A stretch of DNA of 14,352 nucleotides from JAFGOG01 sp034429215 (GCA_034429215.1 DAOUGI010000119.1:1-14352); one strand, 5' to 3'. Shown: positions 5,532-13,732, numbered from the stretch's first letter. Numbers and translations are program-made. The notes: generated by a model not told the origin, from the letters alone.

Positions 5532-8500
5532 CTAACCGTATTCTATGGGTGGTATGCCCACTGTCGTTGTGGCATCGATAACCCTGGCGGCAGCATCCGC
5601 TTTGGACTGCTTCCGCTGCCGGAAATGTTCTGCCTGCAGCTCATCCAGACGACGACGCTTCGCCTCGCTCACCATCACCTCGAGGCTCCTGCCACTCGCG
5701 CGGAAGAGAAAGAACCGGTCCGCATTTTGCCGTCTGGCCCGGGTCTCCGCGGCAGTCAGTTCCCCCTGCACGCCGAGGTCCCCCTTCATTGTCTCCACTA
5801 TCTCGCCCATCTCCGCCGGAGTAAGCTCAGGCCGGTCCCCCCCACGTTTTGCTGCTCGCGTTCCTTTTTCCAGGAGGACAGCCTGGATATGGTCGGAGTT
5901 GAGCCTTATTTCGCCGTAGGTGTGACACTCGAGCAGGGTGTCCTGCATTCTACCTTCTGCCAATTTCGTCAGCATACCATCAGTGTTCGTGCCCTGGTTC
6001 TTTCCCAGGTCATCCAGAAGCAGGATTGGATCCTCCCTCTCTAGCTGCGTGTTTAGGCACAGCCGCGTTCGATCCCGCAGGGCATCTTTTCTCAGGATGA
6101 AATGATAACCGCCATAGTTGGACAGTATTTTCAGTTTATTCCAGTCAGGGGGGTCCCCGATGTCTTGGACGGAACCGTACCGGCCAAGGTCGCTGGGCTC
6201 AAAGTCCGCGTTGCCGGCGGCTCTCAGATCCTTTTCCATCCGCTGGGCTGCATAGTCTGGACCTCGGCTCCTGAAGTCTGGTTTGATGCGTGAGATCCGT
6301 GGTATCGCCGTGGTGCTACCGGGAAGTAGAGTTGACAGATCGACCACGTCCTGGTCGGCTACATCGTACATCGTCCCGTATGTCGTCGGTATGGTCCCGG
6401 CGTCTTTATACATTTCCTCGGGCTTGAAAGCCAGGACCCACACCGCCCTCTCCAGGTTGCGTTTGCACTTTTCGATCTCAACGGCCGGATCCTTCCCTCT
6501 GTCGGTGAAGAACTTTCTCACGGCAGCATCGGCGGTTGCGACAAGGGCCCCCTCCTGCCCCGCGAGGCCTTCCAGGAACGCCTTTTGCTTGACCCTGAGA
6601 CGTCCCCAATCCGCACTGGCCGTCGCCAAGTCCTTCGCCTTGGCGACGCTGGCCGGGTCCCCGCTCAGGGCCGCTGTCGCTGCTGCTGCCGCCTGCGCCG
6701 TCAGGCGGGCGGCGGTGGCGCTCCCCGGCGGCAGTGGCCCACCCCCGCCGCTGCTTCCTCCTGTCACGCCGGCGGTGGTCGCCGCCGCTCGTCTAGCATC
6801 CCCCACCCGCGTCACTTCCGCGCCCAGCTCCGTTAGCTTTATCTGCTTTTCATCGGTGAGAATGCTGCCTCTGCCAGTCCCCCAGTCGGGCGTGCCCGCG
6901 CCGGTCAGCCTCACGGCCCGTTCGTAGGTGGTTTGTGACACCTCTCCATAGAGTTGCGGGATCTCTTTGAAGAAACCCTGGCCAAACGTCACGACCGGCC
7001 GCTGCCCCTTTCCCACGTCAGTCTTGTCATAAGCCCCCATCCGGCTCTGGTATTGCTGGCTCAACAACGTCAGCATAACGCTGGGGTCCAGGCTCGCGGC
7101 TTCCGCCATGTCGTTCACGAGGCCGGCTGCGGTAGAGACCGTCATCTTTTCCTGCATAAACATCCCTACGGGATCCTTCCGGGTTATTGCGCCGGCCAGC
7201 CCGAACGCCTCACTCATCGCGGTCCGCTCCGCATCTGGTTTGGCCGCCGTGACCATATAGGCCAATATCTTGTCCTGGAAATAGGTCATCAGCTCTCCGG
7301 CGATCCTGTCCCGCTCATGGGGTATATGGTACTTGGCCGCCACTATCCTGGCAATCGCGCTCACGGCGGCCGCAATCTTCATCGCGTTGGCGCGTTTATC
7401 ATCTGCCCCGGTCTGAAACCACGTCTCATAGCGGTTCAGCACCCTAATAATGTGCTGCTCCAGCGTCCCTCCCTGCCGCAGTTGAGCCATTACCCCCTTC
7501 GACGGGTCCCCGGCCAGCCTCTGCTCCTGCTCGCCGGCCTTAACTGTCGGGTCGTCCCCCTTGGTCGTGGCTTGGTCGAATTCGCGATACTGGTCGATTA
7601 AACTGGTTCTGCCCTCGAGCAGGTCCTGGATCGTCGGGAGATACTTTAGCGCGGCGATGATATCCCCGGCCCCGAAAATCATCCGCTGCACCGTGCCGGC
7701 CGGCGAGCGGCTTGGGCGAACGCCGGCCCTCCCGGCACGCTGCACGGCCGGTCCACTCTGCTGCACCACGTGCGTCAGCTCGTGGGCCAGCAGCCGCTGC
7801 CCGTCGGTCGACGCCGGCCGGGGCGCGCCCGCGCCCACGTAAATGTCCTGCCCGTGTGTAAAGGCCTGGGCGCCAAGCTGGCGGCTGATCTGGCCCGCCT
7901 CCGGATCGGTGTGCACCCGGACCTGGTCGAAATCGGCGCCCAAGTGCTGCTCCATGACGGCGCGTGTATCGTGGGGCAGCGGGGCGCCGGCGCCCTGGCG
8001 GGCCGCCAGGCGGCGCGCGATCTCGGGGCCGGCGTCAAAGCTGCCGCCGGCCGCCGCCCGCTGGAGATGCTTGGTCTGGACCTCTTCCTCCTCCTCAGGG
8101 GCGCGCCGGACACCTGCCCTGACGCCCTCTGGGCAAGTCGAAGGAAGCGGGGTGATAGAGGCCGCCGGCGGCATGGTCTGGACCTCCTCCTCTTCCTCCT
8201 GCCGCTGCACGGCCGGCGGCTGTTTACTCACCACCCGCTCCGCCACCCGGTCGGCCTCCTGCTCGTACCGATCGCCCGCCGGTCCCACCGCGAGCTTGGC
8301 TTGAATGGGCCCGGCTTCCTGCCTGCCGGTGGCCAGCATCCGGCTCACCGTCCGGTTGCCCACCATGCGCTGCAAGCGCACCACGTCAGAGGGGCTCAGC
8401 CGGCCGATGTCCAGGCTGGTCCGGGCGACGAGTGAATCCATGCCGAGCTGGGGCTGCTCGGCCTGAAGCTGCGGGCCGGCCGGCTGAGGTGCCTGTGGCT

Positions 8501-8540
8501 CGTGACGCTGCTTGGTTTCAGTCTGAGCGCTGTCTCCCAT
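5532..8540 (-). CDS. DUF4157 (eCIS-core) protein with HELTH motif
   Basis: The start chosen is ATG 8540, with GGGAGGGG upstream and a consensus promoter 58 bases away. A longer frame to 8825 crosses that promoter. The 1002-residue protein has the layout of DUF4157 proteins linked to extracellular contractile injection systems. An LQRMVGNRTVSRML motif lies at 56-69. IQAKLAVGPAGDRYEQEADRV at about 79-99 follows. Two EEEEEVQT acidic linkers lie near 115-122 and 149-156. The DUF4157 core (about 172-264) ends in AHELTHVVQQ, a zincin motif with His253, Glu254 and His257. About 700 residues follow: a helical region, a Gly/Ser/Pro linker and a C-terminal domain (about 800-1000). Within the latter, 808-888 vaguely resembles ADP-ribosyltransferase-like toxins. 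No signal peptide is seen. No sheath, tube or baseplate gene is in the window, so a role as injected cargo is inferred. Confidence 0.85.
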   Translation of the reverse strand: MGDSAQTETKQRHEPQAPQPAGPQLQAEQPQLGMDSLVARTSLDIGRLSPSDVVRLQRMVGNRTVSRMLATGRQEAGPIQAKLAVGPAGDRYEQEADRVAERVVSKQPPAVQRQEEEEEVQTMPPAASITPLPSTCPEGVRAGVRRAPEEEEEVQTKHLQRAAAGGSFDAGPEIARRLAARQGAGAPLPHDTRAVMEQHLGADFDQVRVHTDPEAGQISRQLGAQAFTHGQDIYVGAGAPRPASTDGQRLLAHELTHVVQQSGPAVQRAGRAGVRPSRSPAGTVQRMIFGAGDIIAALKYLPTIQDLLEGRTSLIDQYREFDQATTKGDDPTVKAGEQEQRLAGDPSKGVMAQLRQGGTLEQHIIRVLNRYETWFQTGADDKRANAMKIAAAVSAIARIVAAKYHIPHERDRIAGELMTYFQDKILAYMVTAAKPDAERTAMSEAFGLAGAITRKDPVGMFMQEKMTVSTAAGLVNDMAEAASLDPSVMLTLLSQQYQSRMGAYDKTDVGKGQRPVVTFGQGFFKEIPQLYGEVSQTTYERAVRLTGAGTPDWGTGRGSILTDEKQIKLTELGAEVTRVGDARRAAATTAGVTGGSSGGGGPLPPGSATAARLTAQAAAAATAALSGDPASVAKAKDLATASADWGRLRVKQKAFLEGLAGQEGALVATADAAVRKFFTDRGKDPAVEIEKCKRNLERAVWVLAFKPEEMYKDAGTIPTTYGTMYDVADQDVVDLSTLLPGSTTAIPRISRIKPDFRSRGPDYAAQRMEKDLRAAGNADFEPSDLGRYGSVQDIGDPPDWNKLKILSNYGGYHFILRKDALRDRTRLCLNTQLEREDPILLLDDLGKNQGTNTDGMLTKLAEGRMQDTLLECHTYGEIRLNSDHIQAVLLEKGTRAAKRGGDRPELTPAEMGEIVETMKGDLGVQGELTAAETRARRQNADRFFLFRASGRSLEVMVSEAKRRRLDELQAEHFRQRKQSKADAAARVIDATTTVGIPPIEYG
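8113..8144. repeat. Probable dispersed element in DUF4157 linker
   Basis: CCTGCCCTGACG followed by GGGCAAGTCGAAGG resembles the widely dispersed bacterial CCTGCCCTGAGCG...GTCGAAGG type repeat. It lies in frame between the two acidic EEEEEVQT linkers and encodes an odd cysteine-containing stretch (STCPEGVRAGV). Attribution is from memory of the repeat type, not from a second copy in this window. Confidence 0.45.
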
Positions 8541-8597
8541 GCATCCCCTCCCTTGGCAACAAATAACCGCTAAGGAATCAAGATCAGGCTGTAATCT

Positions 8598-8626
8598 ATT
8601 ATAGACCTTCCGGTCCACTTTGTCAA
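8598..8626 (-). promoter_or_regulatory. Perfect consensus sigma-70 promoter of DUF4157 gene
   Basis: TTGACA (8621-8626), a 17-base spacer and TATAAT (8598-8603) on the minus strand, giving a leader of about 50 bases. This is a strong housekeeping-type promoter, which suggests expression that does not depend on phage induction. Confidence 0.88.
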
Positions 8627-8640
8627 TCCCCAAAAATCTG

Positions 8641-8692
8641 ACCTTCCAGAAAGCTCGGCCGCCTTTGACGATGATAAAGCTTCCTGGAAGGT
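8641..8692. repeat. Inverted pair of 15-bp arms between divergent promoters
   Basis: ACCTTCCAGAAAGCT (8641-8655, one mismatch from consensus) and AGCTTCCTGGAAGGT (8678-8692) face each other across 22 bases. They separate the DUF4157 promoter from the lipoprotein promoter. The right arm continues with GGGAGAGC, as does the copy at 13718. Confidence 0.88.
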
Positions 8693-8731
8693 GGGAGAGC
8701 GGCGGCCGGAGCTTGGGCGCCGATCGCGCTG

Positions 8732-8760
8732 TTGGACCTATCCCGAGATTAGGGTATAAT
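8732..8760 (+). promoter_or_regulatory. Sigma-70 promoter of lipoprotein gene
   Basis: TTGGAC (8732-8737), a 17-base spacer and a perfect TATAAT (8755-8760). Transcription should begin near 8767, directly at a GCCCTGGC/GCCAGGGC hairpin (8767-8792) that ends one base before the AAAGGA ribosome site (8794-8799). Confidence 0.7.
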
Positions 8761-8806
8761 ACAGAGGCCCTGGCGCATCCGGGGGCCAGGGCGAAAGGAT
8801 AAATCG

Positions 8807-9928
8807 ATGAACCGCTGCAAACCATTCCAACTGCTGTTTGGCCTGTGCCTGGCGGCGCTGCTGGCGGGCGCCTGCGGCGCGCCGGCCCAGCCCACCGCTG
8901 CGCCGGCAGCCATTCCGCCCACCGCCGCCCCGGCCAACACCCCCACCCCCGCGCCTACCCGCACCCCCACGCCGGCGCCAACCGCTACCCCAACGCCAAC
9001 CATTACCCCGACGCCGACGCCCGAGATCGTGCTGCCGCCCGTATCCGCCGCCGATTTCACCATCGTTCTCCACGCCGAGCCGCTGATCGACGAATGCCCC
9101 ATCTCCCAGCCGTCAGGATCGGTGGTGTGGGTCGAGCCGGGGCCGGAAGAGGGGACCATCGCCATCCTGGACCGGGTCCCGCCCGAATACCTGCAAGCGC
9201 TCGGCCTGACCGAGCCCCCCGCCTTGCAGATGGTGGTGATCCCCATCATCACCACGGAAGGCGTCAAGGGGCAAAGCCCGTTCAGCCTGGGAACCAGGTT
9301 CTACGGAGCGGTCACCGGCCCGGTCCGGATCGGGGGACAGGACCGGCGCAACATGAACGGCGCGACGGTCATCGCAAAAGGCCCGAGTGGAATGCGCCTG
9401 CCGGAAACAGACCTGATTTTCGGGCCCAACCCGGTCGATTGCCGCTCGATCGTGTTCGACCTCGATCCGCCGTCGCTGTCCGGCGGGCTGCCGGGCGGCC
9501 TGGTCCCGGCGGGCGCGCCCGCCGACGTAGGCGCGGGCATGACGATGGCGATTGCCGGCGCGACCCGCCCGGCCGATGGCATGGTGAGCGGCGCAAATCC
9601 GTCGAACCCAGGTCCGGGAGCAGGCCGGGAATACCTGTTGGTAGACATTCAAATCATCTGCAACGGGCCTCCCGGCGACAGGTGCTACGTGGCCGCATCC
9701 GAAGTCAAGATCGCGGGCGCCGATGGGAGTCTGCGCCAGGCGGAGCTGTCCATAGCCGGCATGAACGGGCTGATGGGAAAGCAGGGGGTGGAATACCTCG
9801 ATAGAACGACCACCACGGTAAGAGTGCTCTTTACCGTCGGCAAGGATGAACAGAACGTCGTGCTGGTCTACGATCCGGCCAATCCGGCGCCAACCTCCGG
9901 CGCAAAGGTCTACTTTGCCCTGCCCTGA
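8807..9928 (+). CDS. Thr/Pro-linker lipoprotein with DUF4352-like C-terminus
   Basis: ATG 8807 follows AAAGGA by 7 bases. The 373-residue product has a lipoprotein signal (MNRCKPFQLLFGLCLAALLA then GAC), with lipidation expected at Cys23. A linker of TPTPAPTRTPTPAPTA type runs from about 24 to 74, of the kind common in Chloroflexota surface lipoproteins. The first folded part (about 78-225) contains ILDRVPPEYLQALGL and two cysteines that could pair. The C-terminal part (about 240-373) has the DUF4352/telokin-like pattern: GREYLLVDIQIIC, an internal beta region, then TTVRVLFTVGKDEQNVVLVYDP. It probably sits on the outer face of the membrane as a binding or scaffold protein; the ligand is unknown. 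It is transcribed divergently from the DUF4157 gene and ends 7 bases before a strong inverted repeat. Confidence 0.82.
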   Translation: MNRCKPFQLLFGLCLAALLAGACGAPAQPTAAPAAIPPTAAPANTPTPAPTRTPTPAPTATPTPTITPTPTPEIVLPPVSAADFTIVLHAEPLIDECPISQPSGSVVWVEPGPEEGTIAILDRVPPEYLQALGLTEPPALQMVVIPIITTEGVKGQSPFSLGTRFYGAVTGPVRIGGQDRRNMNGATVIAKGPSGMRLPETDLIFGPNPVDCRSIVFDLDPPSLSGGLPGGLVPAGAPADVGAGMTMAIAGATRPADGMVSGANPSNPGPGAGREYLLVDIQIICNGPPGDRCYVAASEVKIAGADGSLRQAELSIAGMNGLMGKQGVEYLDRTTTTVRVLFTVGKDEQNVVLVYDPANPAPTSGAKVYFALP

Positions 9929-9935
9929 CGCACCG

Positions 9936-9968
9936 ACCTTCCAGGAAGCTCCGAGCTTCCTGGAAGGT
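9936..9968. repeat. Perfect inverted repeat between convergent genes
   Basis: ACCTTCCAGGAAGCT, loop CCG, AGCTTCCTGGAAGGT give a perfect 15-bp stem. It lies between the lipoprotein stop (9928) and the stop of the convergent zinc-ribbon gene (10015). It has no U-tract, but RNA from either strand would fold strongly, so it may act as a bidirectional transcription end or mRNA 3' protector. Confidence 0.88.
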
Positions 9969-10014
9969 GAAAACCTGAGAGAGTATCCCCGCCTCAGCCC
10001 TACCTGCCAGGCTT

Positions 10015-10893
10015 TTACTCCAACCGCAGCGTCTCCAGCACCCCGTCGAGCGCCGCGCGCGCCTCGTCCTGCTGCGCCTGCGGCCCGGTCATCACCAGCA
10101 GCGTCGCCACGTCGCCCGACAGGAACGCCGCCACCCACACCCCGCGCCCGTCCTGGTCCACCGTCAGCTCGGCGCGCAGCCCGTCCGCGCTCACCGGCTG
10201 GGCCTCGCCCACCCGCTCCAGGTCGAGCCCGGCATCGTAGTATTGATCCTCCAGGTACAGCAGAAACCCCTCCAGCAGGCCGGCCGTCGTCGGCGCCCCG
10301 ATATTTTCGATCCCCTCGATGTGGGGCATGTCGGCCTCAGGGCCGCGCATCACCGCCAGCGTCGGCGCATCCTGCCCCGCCGTCGTGGGACCCCCTTCGA
10401 ACGCCGTCAGCGCCTCGGCCGAGGGGCCGCACAACAGCGCCTGCATCCCCTCCTCCGACTGGTCGTCCACGATCCACCCCTCCGGGTACGAGAACTCGAT
10501 CCCCCACTCCGCAGAGCTGAACCGCTCGCCGGCCGGCGTCGCGGTCGGAACAGCGGTGGTGGGGGCCGGCGCGGCGGGGACTTGGGTCGCCGGCGCGGCG
10601 GGGACTTGGGTCGCCGGCGCGGCGATAGAGCGTGTCGCCGCGGCCTCGGGCGTGGCGGCCGGCTTGTCACCGCCCAGCACGGCGACGGCCACCAGGACCA
10701 GCAGGGCGATAGCCACCACCGCCGCCGCCCCGGCGATGGCAAACACCGGCCGGCCGATCCGGCCGGAGGCCGCCCTCCTGGATTGCGGCGCGGGCGGCGG
10801 CGCGGCGACCGGCTGCCCGCAGCTCTCGCAGAAACGCACCCCCGGCGCCAGCGGCGCGCCACACTGCTCACAGAAACGGTTGACTTGGCTCAT
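10015..10893 (-). CDS. Zinc-ribbon membrane protein, PsbP/DUF1795-like domain
   Basis: ATG 10893 follows GGAGGGG. The 292-residue product opens with a cytoplasmic zinc ribbon (CEQCG...CESCG; Cys8, 11, 22, 25). A basic linker and one transmembrane helix follow (about 50-73). A Pro/Ala/Thr-rich spacer runs from about 77 to 122, then an outer domain from about 123 (RFSSAEWGIEFSYPEGWIVD) to the end (LDGVLETLRLE). That outer domain has the start and finish of PsbP/DUF1795-type stress-related folds. The spacer gene region carries a 24-bp tandem duplication. It starts 19 bases after the preceding gene stops, so the two form an operon. Function is unknown; a membrane sensor or adaptor is plausible. 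Confidence 0.82.
   Translation of the reverse strand: MSQVNRFCEQCGAPLAPGVRFCESCGQPVAAPPPAPQSRRAASGRIGRPVFAIAGAAAVVAIALLVLVAVAVLGGDKPAATPEAAATRSIAAPATQVPAAPATQVPAAPAPTTAVPTATPAGERFSSAEWGIEFSYPEGWIVDDQSEEGMQALLCGPSAEALTAFEGGPTTAGQDAPTLAVMRGPEADMPHIEGIENIGAPTTAGLLEGFLLYLEDQYYDAGLDLERVGEAQPVSADGLRAELTVDQDGRGVWVAAFLSGDVATLLVMTGPQAQQDEARAALDGVLETLRLE
10567..10624. repeat. 24-bp in-frame tandem duplication
   Basis: A 24-base unit beginning CGGCGCGGCGGGGACTTGGG occurs at 10567 and 10591, with a 10-base partial third copy. It encodes the repeated AAPATQVP in the extracytoplasmic spacer, so the spacer length is variable by slippage. Confidence 0.9.
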
Positions 10894-10912
10894 CGATCCC
10901 CTCCTGCCGGCG

Positions 10913-13597
10913 TCACGGCGCCACCGGCGTGATCTGAACGCTGCCCAGCAGCGCCGCGATGTCGTCGATCAGGTTGTCCCGCTCCTGCTGGCACGCCCCC
11001 GGCGCTGCCAGCGCCTCCTCGTCGGTATTGCCTTCGGCGGGCTTGAGGCACTGCACCGCGGCGCGGGCCGAAAAGAGGTAGCGATAGGGGCCCGACTCGA
11101 CCTGGCCGTACAGCACATATTCGTGCCAAACATACGTGAGGCTGGTATACTCTTCAGGCTGCTCAACGGTCCACTGCTGCTCCAGCGCCCAGCCGGGCAG
11201 CCCGGCAAAGGTCGCGCCCCGCGAGCCGAGCCCGCCCACGTCGCGGTTGAACCCGTCCCAGCCGGCCAGCGCCTCTTCCTGGCTGGCATACCCCCTGCAC
11301 GGCGTCTCGGCGTACGGTCCGCTGCAGATCCGCCGCTCGTAGCGGAACTCGCCGATCACCTGCTCGATGAAACGGTTCGACGACGCGGCCGGGTCGGCCG
11401 ACGAATAGTAGAACGTGCCCATCCCCGCCCAGCCATTGTCGGGCGGGATCGGATCCGATCTCCACGACGGCGAGCCGTCCCACCCGGTCGGGATATTGCC
11501 GACCGAGAACTGGACGGTGGCCTGCTCCCCTTCCGGCGACGGCGTCGGTTGGGGCGTCTCCACCACGGTGATCTCCACCGGCGCCTCCGTCTCGCCCAGG
11601 AGCTGGTCGCCGTTCCAGGCCTGCACCGCCACCAGGAAATACCCCTCGGCCGGAAAGGCCACGTCGATCTTGCTCTCGAAATAGCCTTCCGGCGTGTCCT
11701 CGTTCTGGCGCAGCGCCTGCACGTCGCTGGCCACGAGCTGGCGCACCTGCGTCGCGCCGCCGGCGTCGGGCCCGGTGAACAGCCATTGGAAGGTCACCTC
11801 CGACAGGTTGGGCTCGGCGCGCTCCAGGCGGGCCATAAACTGCATGCCCTCCGGTATCGGCTCGCTCTCCAGGTGGGCGGGGAACAGCAGCAGCCGGAAG
11901 GCGGGATAGCGCCCGTCGCGCTGCATGCCCGATTCGACATACTCATCTGGGGCGTGGACCATGCTCCAGGTCATGGTCCCCAGGTTCACCGAATGGTAGC
12001 CGAGCAACAGCCCCCAGCCCGCCTTCGTGCCCAGCACCCTGAACGCCCACGACACGTATGCCTTGTTGGACAGGTTCGCCGAATCGCGCATCAGCACGGC
12101 CACGCCGATCGTGCCGATCTGGACGCTGTTCTCCACGGTCCAGGCCATGGTCCGCTTGGAAATCTCGTAAAAGCTCTCGCCGCTCACCGAGGCCATCATG
12201 GTATAGAGCGACTTGGAAAGCTGCAGAGTGACGGCCGTAGATCCGACCAGGTAGTTGGTCAGGTGCTCCATCCGCCCGGCTTGCGTGGCCGGCACGCCGG
12301 CGACCGCCGAAAAGGCGGTGAGCATGAGATCGACCGCCGTCACCTCTTTGCGCTTGCTGAAGGTGAAATCGAGCTTGCCGTCGCCCGGCTCGATCTTGCG
12401 CGTGTAGCGCAGCGCCGGCGGCCACTGGAAAAAGGGCGTAAAGATGGTGTTGCGCGCCAGGTACTCGGTCTTCCACGCCTCCCCATCGCGGTTGATATCG
12501 ACCTTGTAGTAGCAAAAACTGGCATTGACCAGCGTCACGCTCGGCGCCGTGTGCGCCTCGTCGTCCTCGACGTGCACATACTCGCCCCGATCGTCTTGCG
12601 CCAGGGGCCGCGCCAGGTGCGCGCTGGGGCCGGGGTGGGCGGCGATGCTCTCGCGCGGGATGGCGCCCTGGGCGACGAGCCGGTCCAGCAGCTCCCAAGT
12701 GATCTGCCCCGCCTGCTCGTACAGCTCGGGGTGGGCCTGCTCGTCGAGCGGCCGGTCGGGATCGGCCGCCACCGCCTGCTCGACCGCCTGGATCAGGGCC
12801 GGCAGGTCGGGATGGGCCTCCAGCAGGGCAAAGGCCTGGTCCACCTGCTCGGGCGGCAGCAGCAGAATGGCATAGTCAAACAGCACCAGCGCCCGGGCGG
12901 TCGACGCCGCCGACATCTCCCCGCTGCCGGTCGTGTCCGGCCCGCGGGTCAGGCGCAGCAGCACCGGGTTGCCCTGGGCGTTGGTCGCCATGGCCAGGGT
13001 GCTGGACCCTTCGCCGCGCAGCGCCCGGGCGGCAAAGCCGCCCCCTTCGTCCACGGCCACGTCGTCGACGTTTGACATCAGGCGCAGGTCGGCCGGCCGC
13101 AGCGCGCTGCCCGCGGGCAGCGCCACCCGGCCGCTGAGGGTGACCTCTTCGAGGGGCAGCGGGGTGGGCTCGGGTCCGAGCTCGTCGGTCCCGGCCGGCG
13201 GGCCGGCGACGGAGATGGGGGTAGACTCGGCCAGGGGCGGCTTGTCGTCCTTGAACAGAAGGGCGATCAGCCCCACGAGGCCGGCGCACACCACCACCAC
13301 CGCCGCGGCCAGCCCGATCACCACCCCCTTGCTCGTCCCCGGCTGCGCTCGGGGACCGCTGGGCCGGCGCTGGGCCGCGGCTGTTGAGAAAGGCCGGCCG
13401 CATTGGCCACACACCCGCGCCCCCTCCCGGCGCGGCGCGCCACATTGCGGGCAGGTTGCCTGCCCGCCAGAGCCGCCCCTCGCCTGGGGAAGGGACGGGG
13501 TCTCTTGCCGGGCGGCGGCAAACACCTGTCCGCATTGTCCGCAAAACTGGGCGCCGGGCCGGCGGGGGGCCCCACACCTTTCACACGAGTCGCTCAT
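10913..13597 (-). CDS. Large double-zinc-ribbon membrane protein, 894 aa
   Basis: ATG 13597 follows GGGAGAGAG. Two cytoplasmic zinc ribbons open the protein (Cys5, 8, 19, 22 and Cys49, 52, 63, 66, each CxxC...CGQCG). A basic linker and one membrane helix (about 91-114) follow. The outer part is about 780 residues. It contains a beta-rich module near 140-220 (VTLSGRVALPAGSAL...GGGFAARAL...AMATNAQGNPVLLRL) that looks like a surface-protein dosage or prealbumin-type fold. A helical stretch (about 230-320) is next, then a long region I do not recognise, a PTPSPEGE linker (about 690) and a C-terminal domain with several cysteines. It probably works in the envelope with the downstream zinc-ribbon protein, 19 bases away. 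The zinc ribbons may couple outside sensing to a cytoplasmic partner; that is inference. Confidence 0.82.
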   Translation of the reverse strand: MSDSCERCGAPRRPGAQFCGQCGQVFAAARQETPSLPQARGGSGGQATCPQCGAPRREGARVCGQCGRPFSTAAAQRRPSGPRAQPGTSKGVVIGLAAAVVVVCAGLVGLIALLFKDDKPPLAESTPISVAGPPAGTDELGPEPTPLPLEEVTLSGRVALPAGSALRPADLRLMSNVDDVAVDEGGGFAARALRGEGSSTLAMATNAQGNPVLLRLTRGPDTTGSGEMSAASTARALVLFDYAILLLPPEQVDQAFALLEAHPDLPALIQAVEQAVAADPDRPLDEQAHPELYEQAGQITWELLDRLVAQGAIPRESIAAHPGPSAHLARPLAQDDRGEYVHVEDDEAHTAPSVTLVNASFCYYKVDINRDGEAWKTEYLARNTIFTPFFQWPPALRYTRKIEPGDGKLDFTFSKRKEVTAVDLMLTAFSAVAGVPATQAGRMEHLTNYLVGSTAVTLQLSKSLYTMMASVSGESFYEISKRTMAWTVENSVQIGTIGVAVLMRDSANLSNKAYVSWAFRVLGTKAGWGLLLGYHSVNLGTMTWSMVHAPDEYVESGMQRDGRYPAFRLLLFPAHLESEPIPEGMQFMARLERAEPNLSEVTFQWLFTGPDAGGATQVRQLVASDVQALRQNEDTPEGYFESKIDVAFPAEGYFLVAVQAWNGDQLLGETEAPVEITVVETPQPTPSPEGEQATVQFSVGNIPTGWDGSPSWRSDPIPPDNGWAGMGTFYYSSADPAASSNRFIEQVIGEFRYERRICSGPYAETPCRGYASQEEALAGWDGFNRDVGGLGSRGATFAGLPGWALEQQWTVEQPEEYTSLTYVWHEYVLYGQVESGPYRYLFSARAAVQCLKPAEGNTDEEALAAPGACQQERDNLIDDIAALLGSVQITPVAP

Positions 13598-13633
13598 CGC
13601 TCTCTCCCTTGACTGTTCTACAGTGTCACGCCG

Positions 13634-13662
13634 ATTGTATCACGACTGGGGGGAAGGCACAA
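13634..13662 (-). promoter_or_regulatory. Sigma-70-like promoter of zinc-ribbon operon
   Basis: TTGTGC (13657-13662), a 17-base spacer and TACAAT (13634-13639) on the minus strand, about 37 bases upstream of the ATG. The spacer has a CCCCCC run 3 bases after the -35. Confidence 0.6.
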
Positions 13663-13698
13663 GCAAAAGAGGGCAGCCAGCAAGTCTCAATTGCGTCT

Positions 13699-13732
13699 AC
13701 CTTCCAGGAAGCTCGGAAGCTTCCTGGAAGGT
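13699..13732. repeat. Perfect inverted pair of 15-bp arms
   Basis: ACCTTCCAGGAAGCT (13699-13713), loop CGGA, AGCTTCCTGGAAGGT (13718-13732). It lies upstream of the zinc-ribbon operon promoter, in a 370-base region without genes (13598-13967) that also holds a tandem duplication, a third arm and the methyltransferase promoter. Confidence 0.88.

Noticed and set aside
5532..8540. A complete contractile injection system in the window
   Set aside because: Only the DUF4157 protein is present. No sheath, tube, baseplate or ATPase gene is visible, and the phage genes nearby are packaging genes, not tail genes.
8541..8825. N-terminal extension of the DUF4157 gene to 8825
   Set aside because: It would run across the perfect promoter at 8598-8626 and the repeat pair. 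The MGDSAQTE start has a strong ribosome site.
9936..9968. Classical rho-independent terminator
   Set aside because: The stem is strong but no U-tract follows on either strand, and the same sequence occurs at non-terminator positions. It is listed as a repeat with possible terminator activity only.
10319..13075. 918-codon plus-strand ORF
   Set aside because: It lies opposite the two zinc-ribbon genes, has no recognisable domain, and its composition is that of a GC-rich antisense frame. The minus-strand genes have ribosome sites, zinc ribbons and membrane helices.
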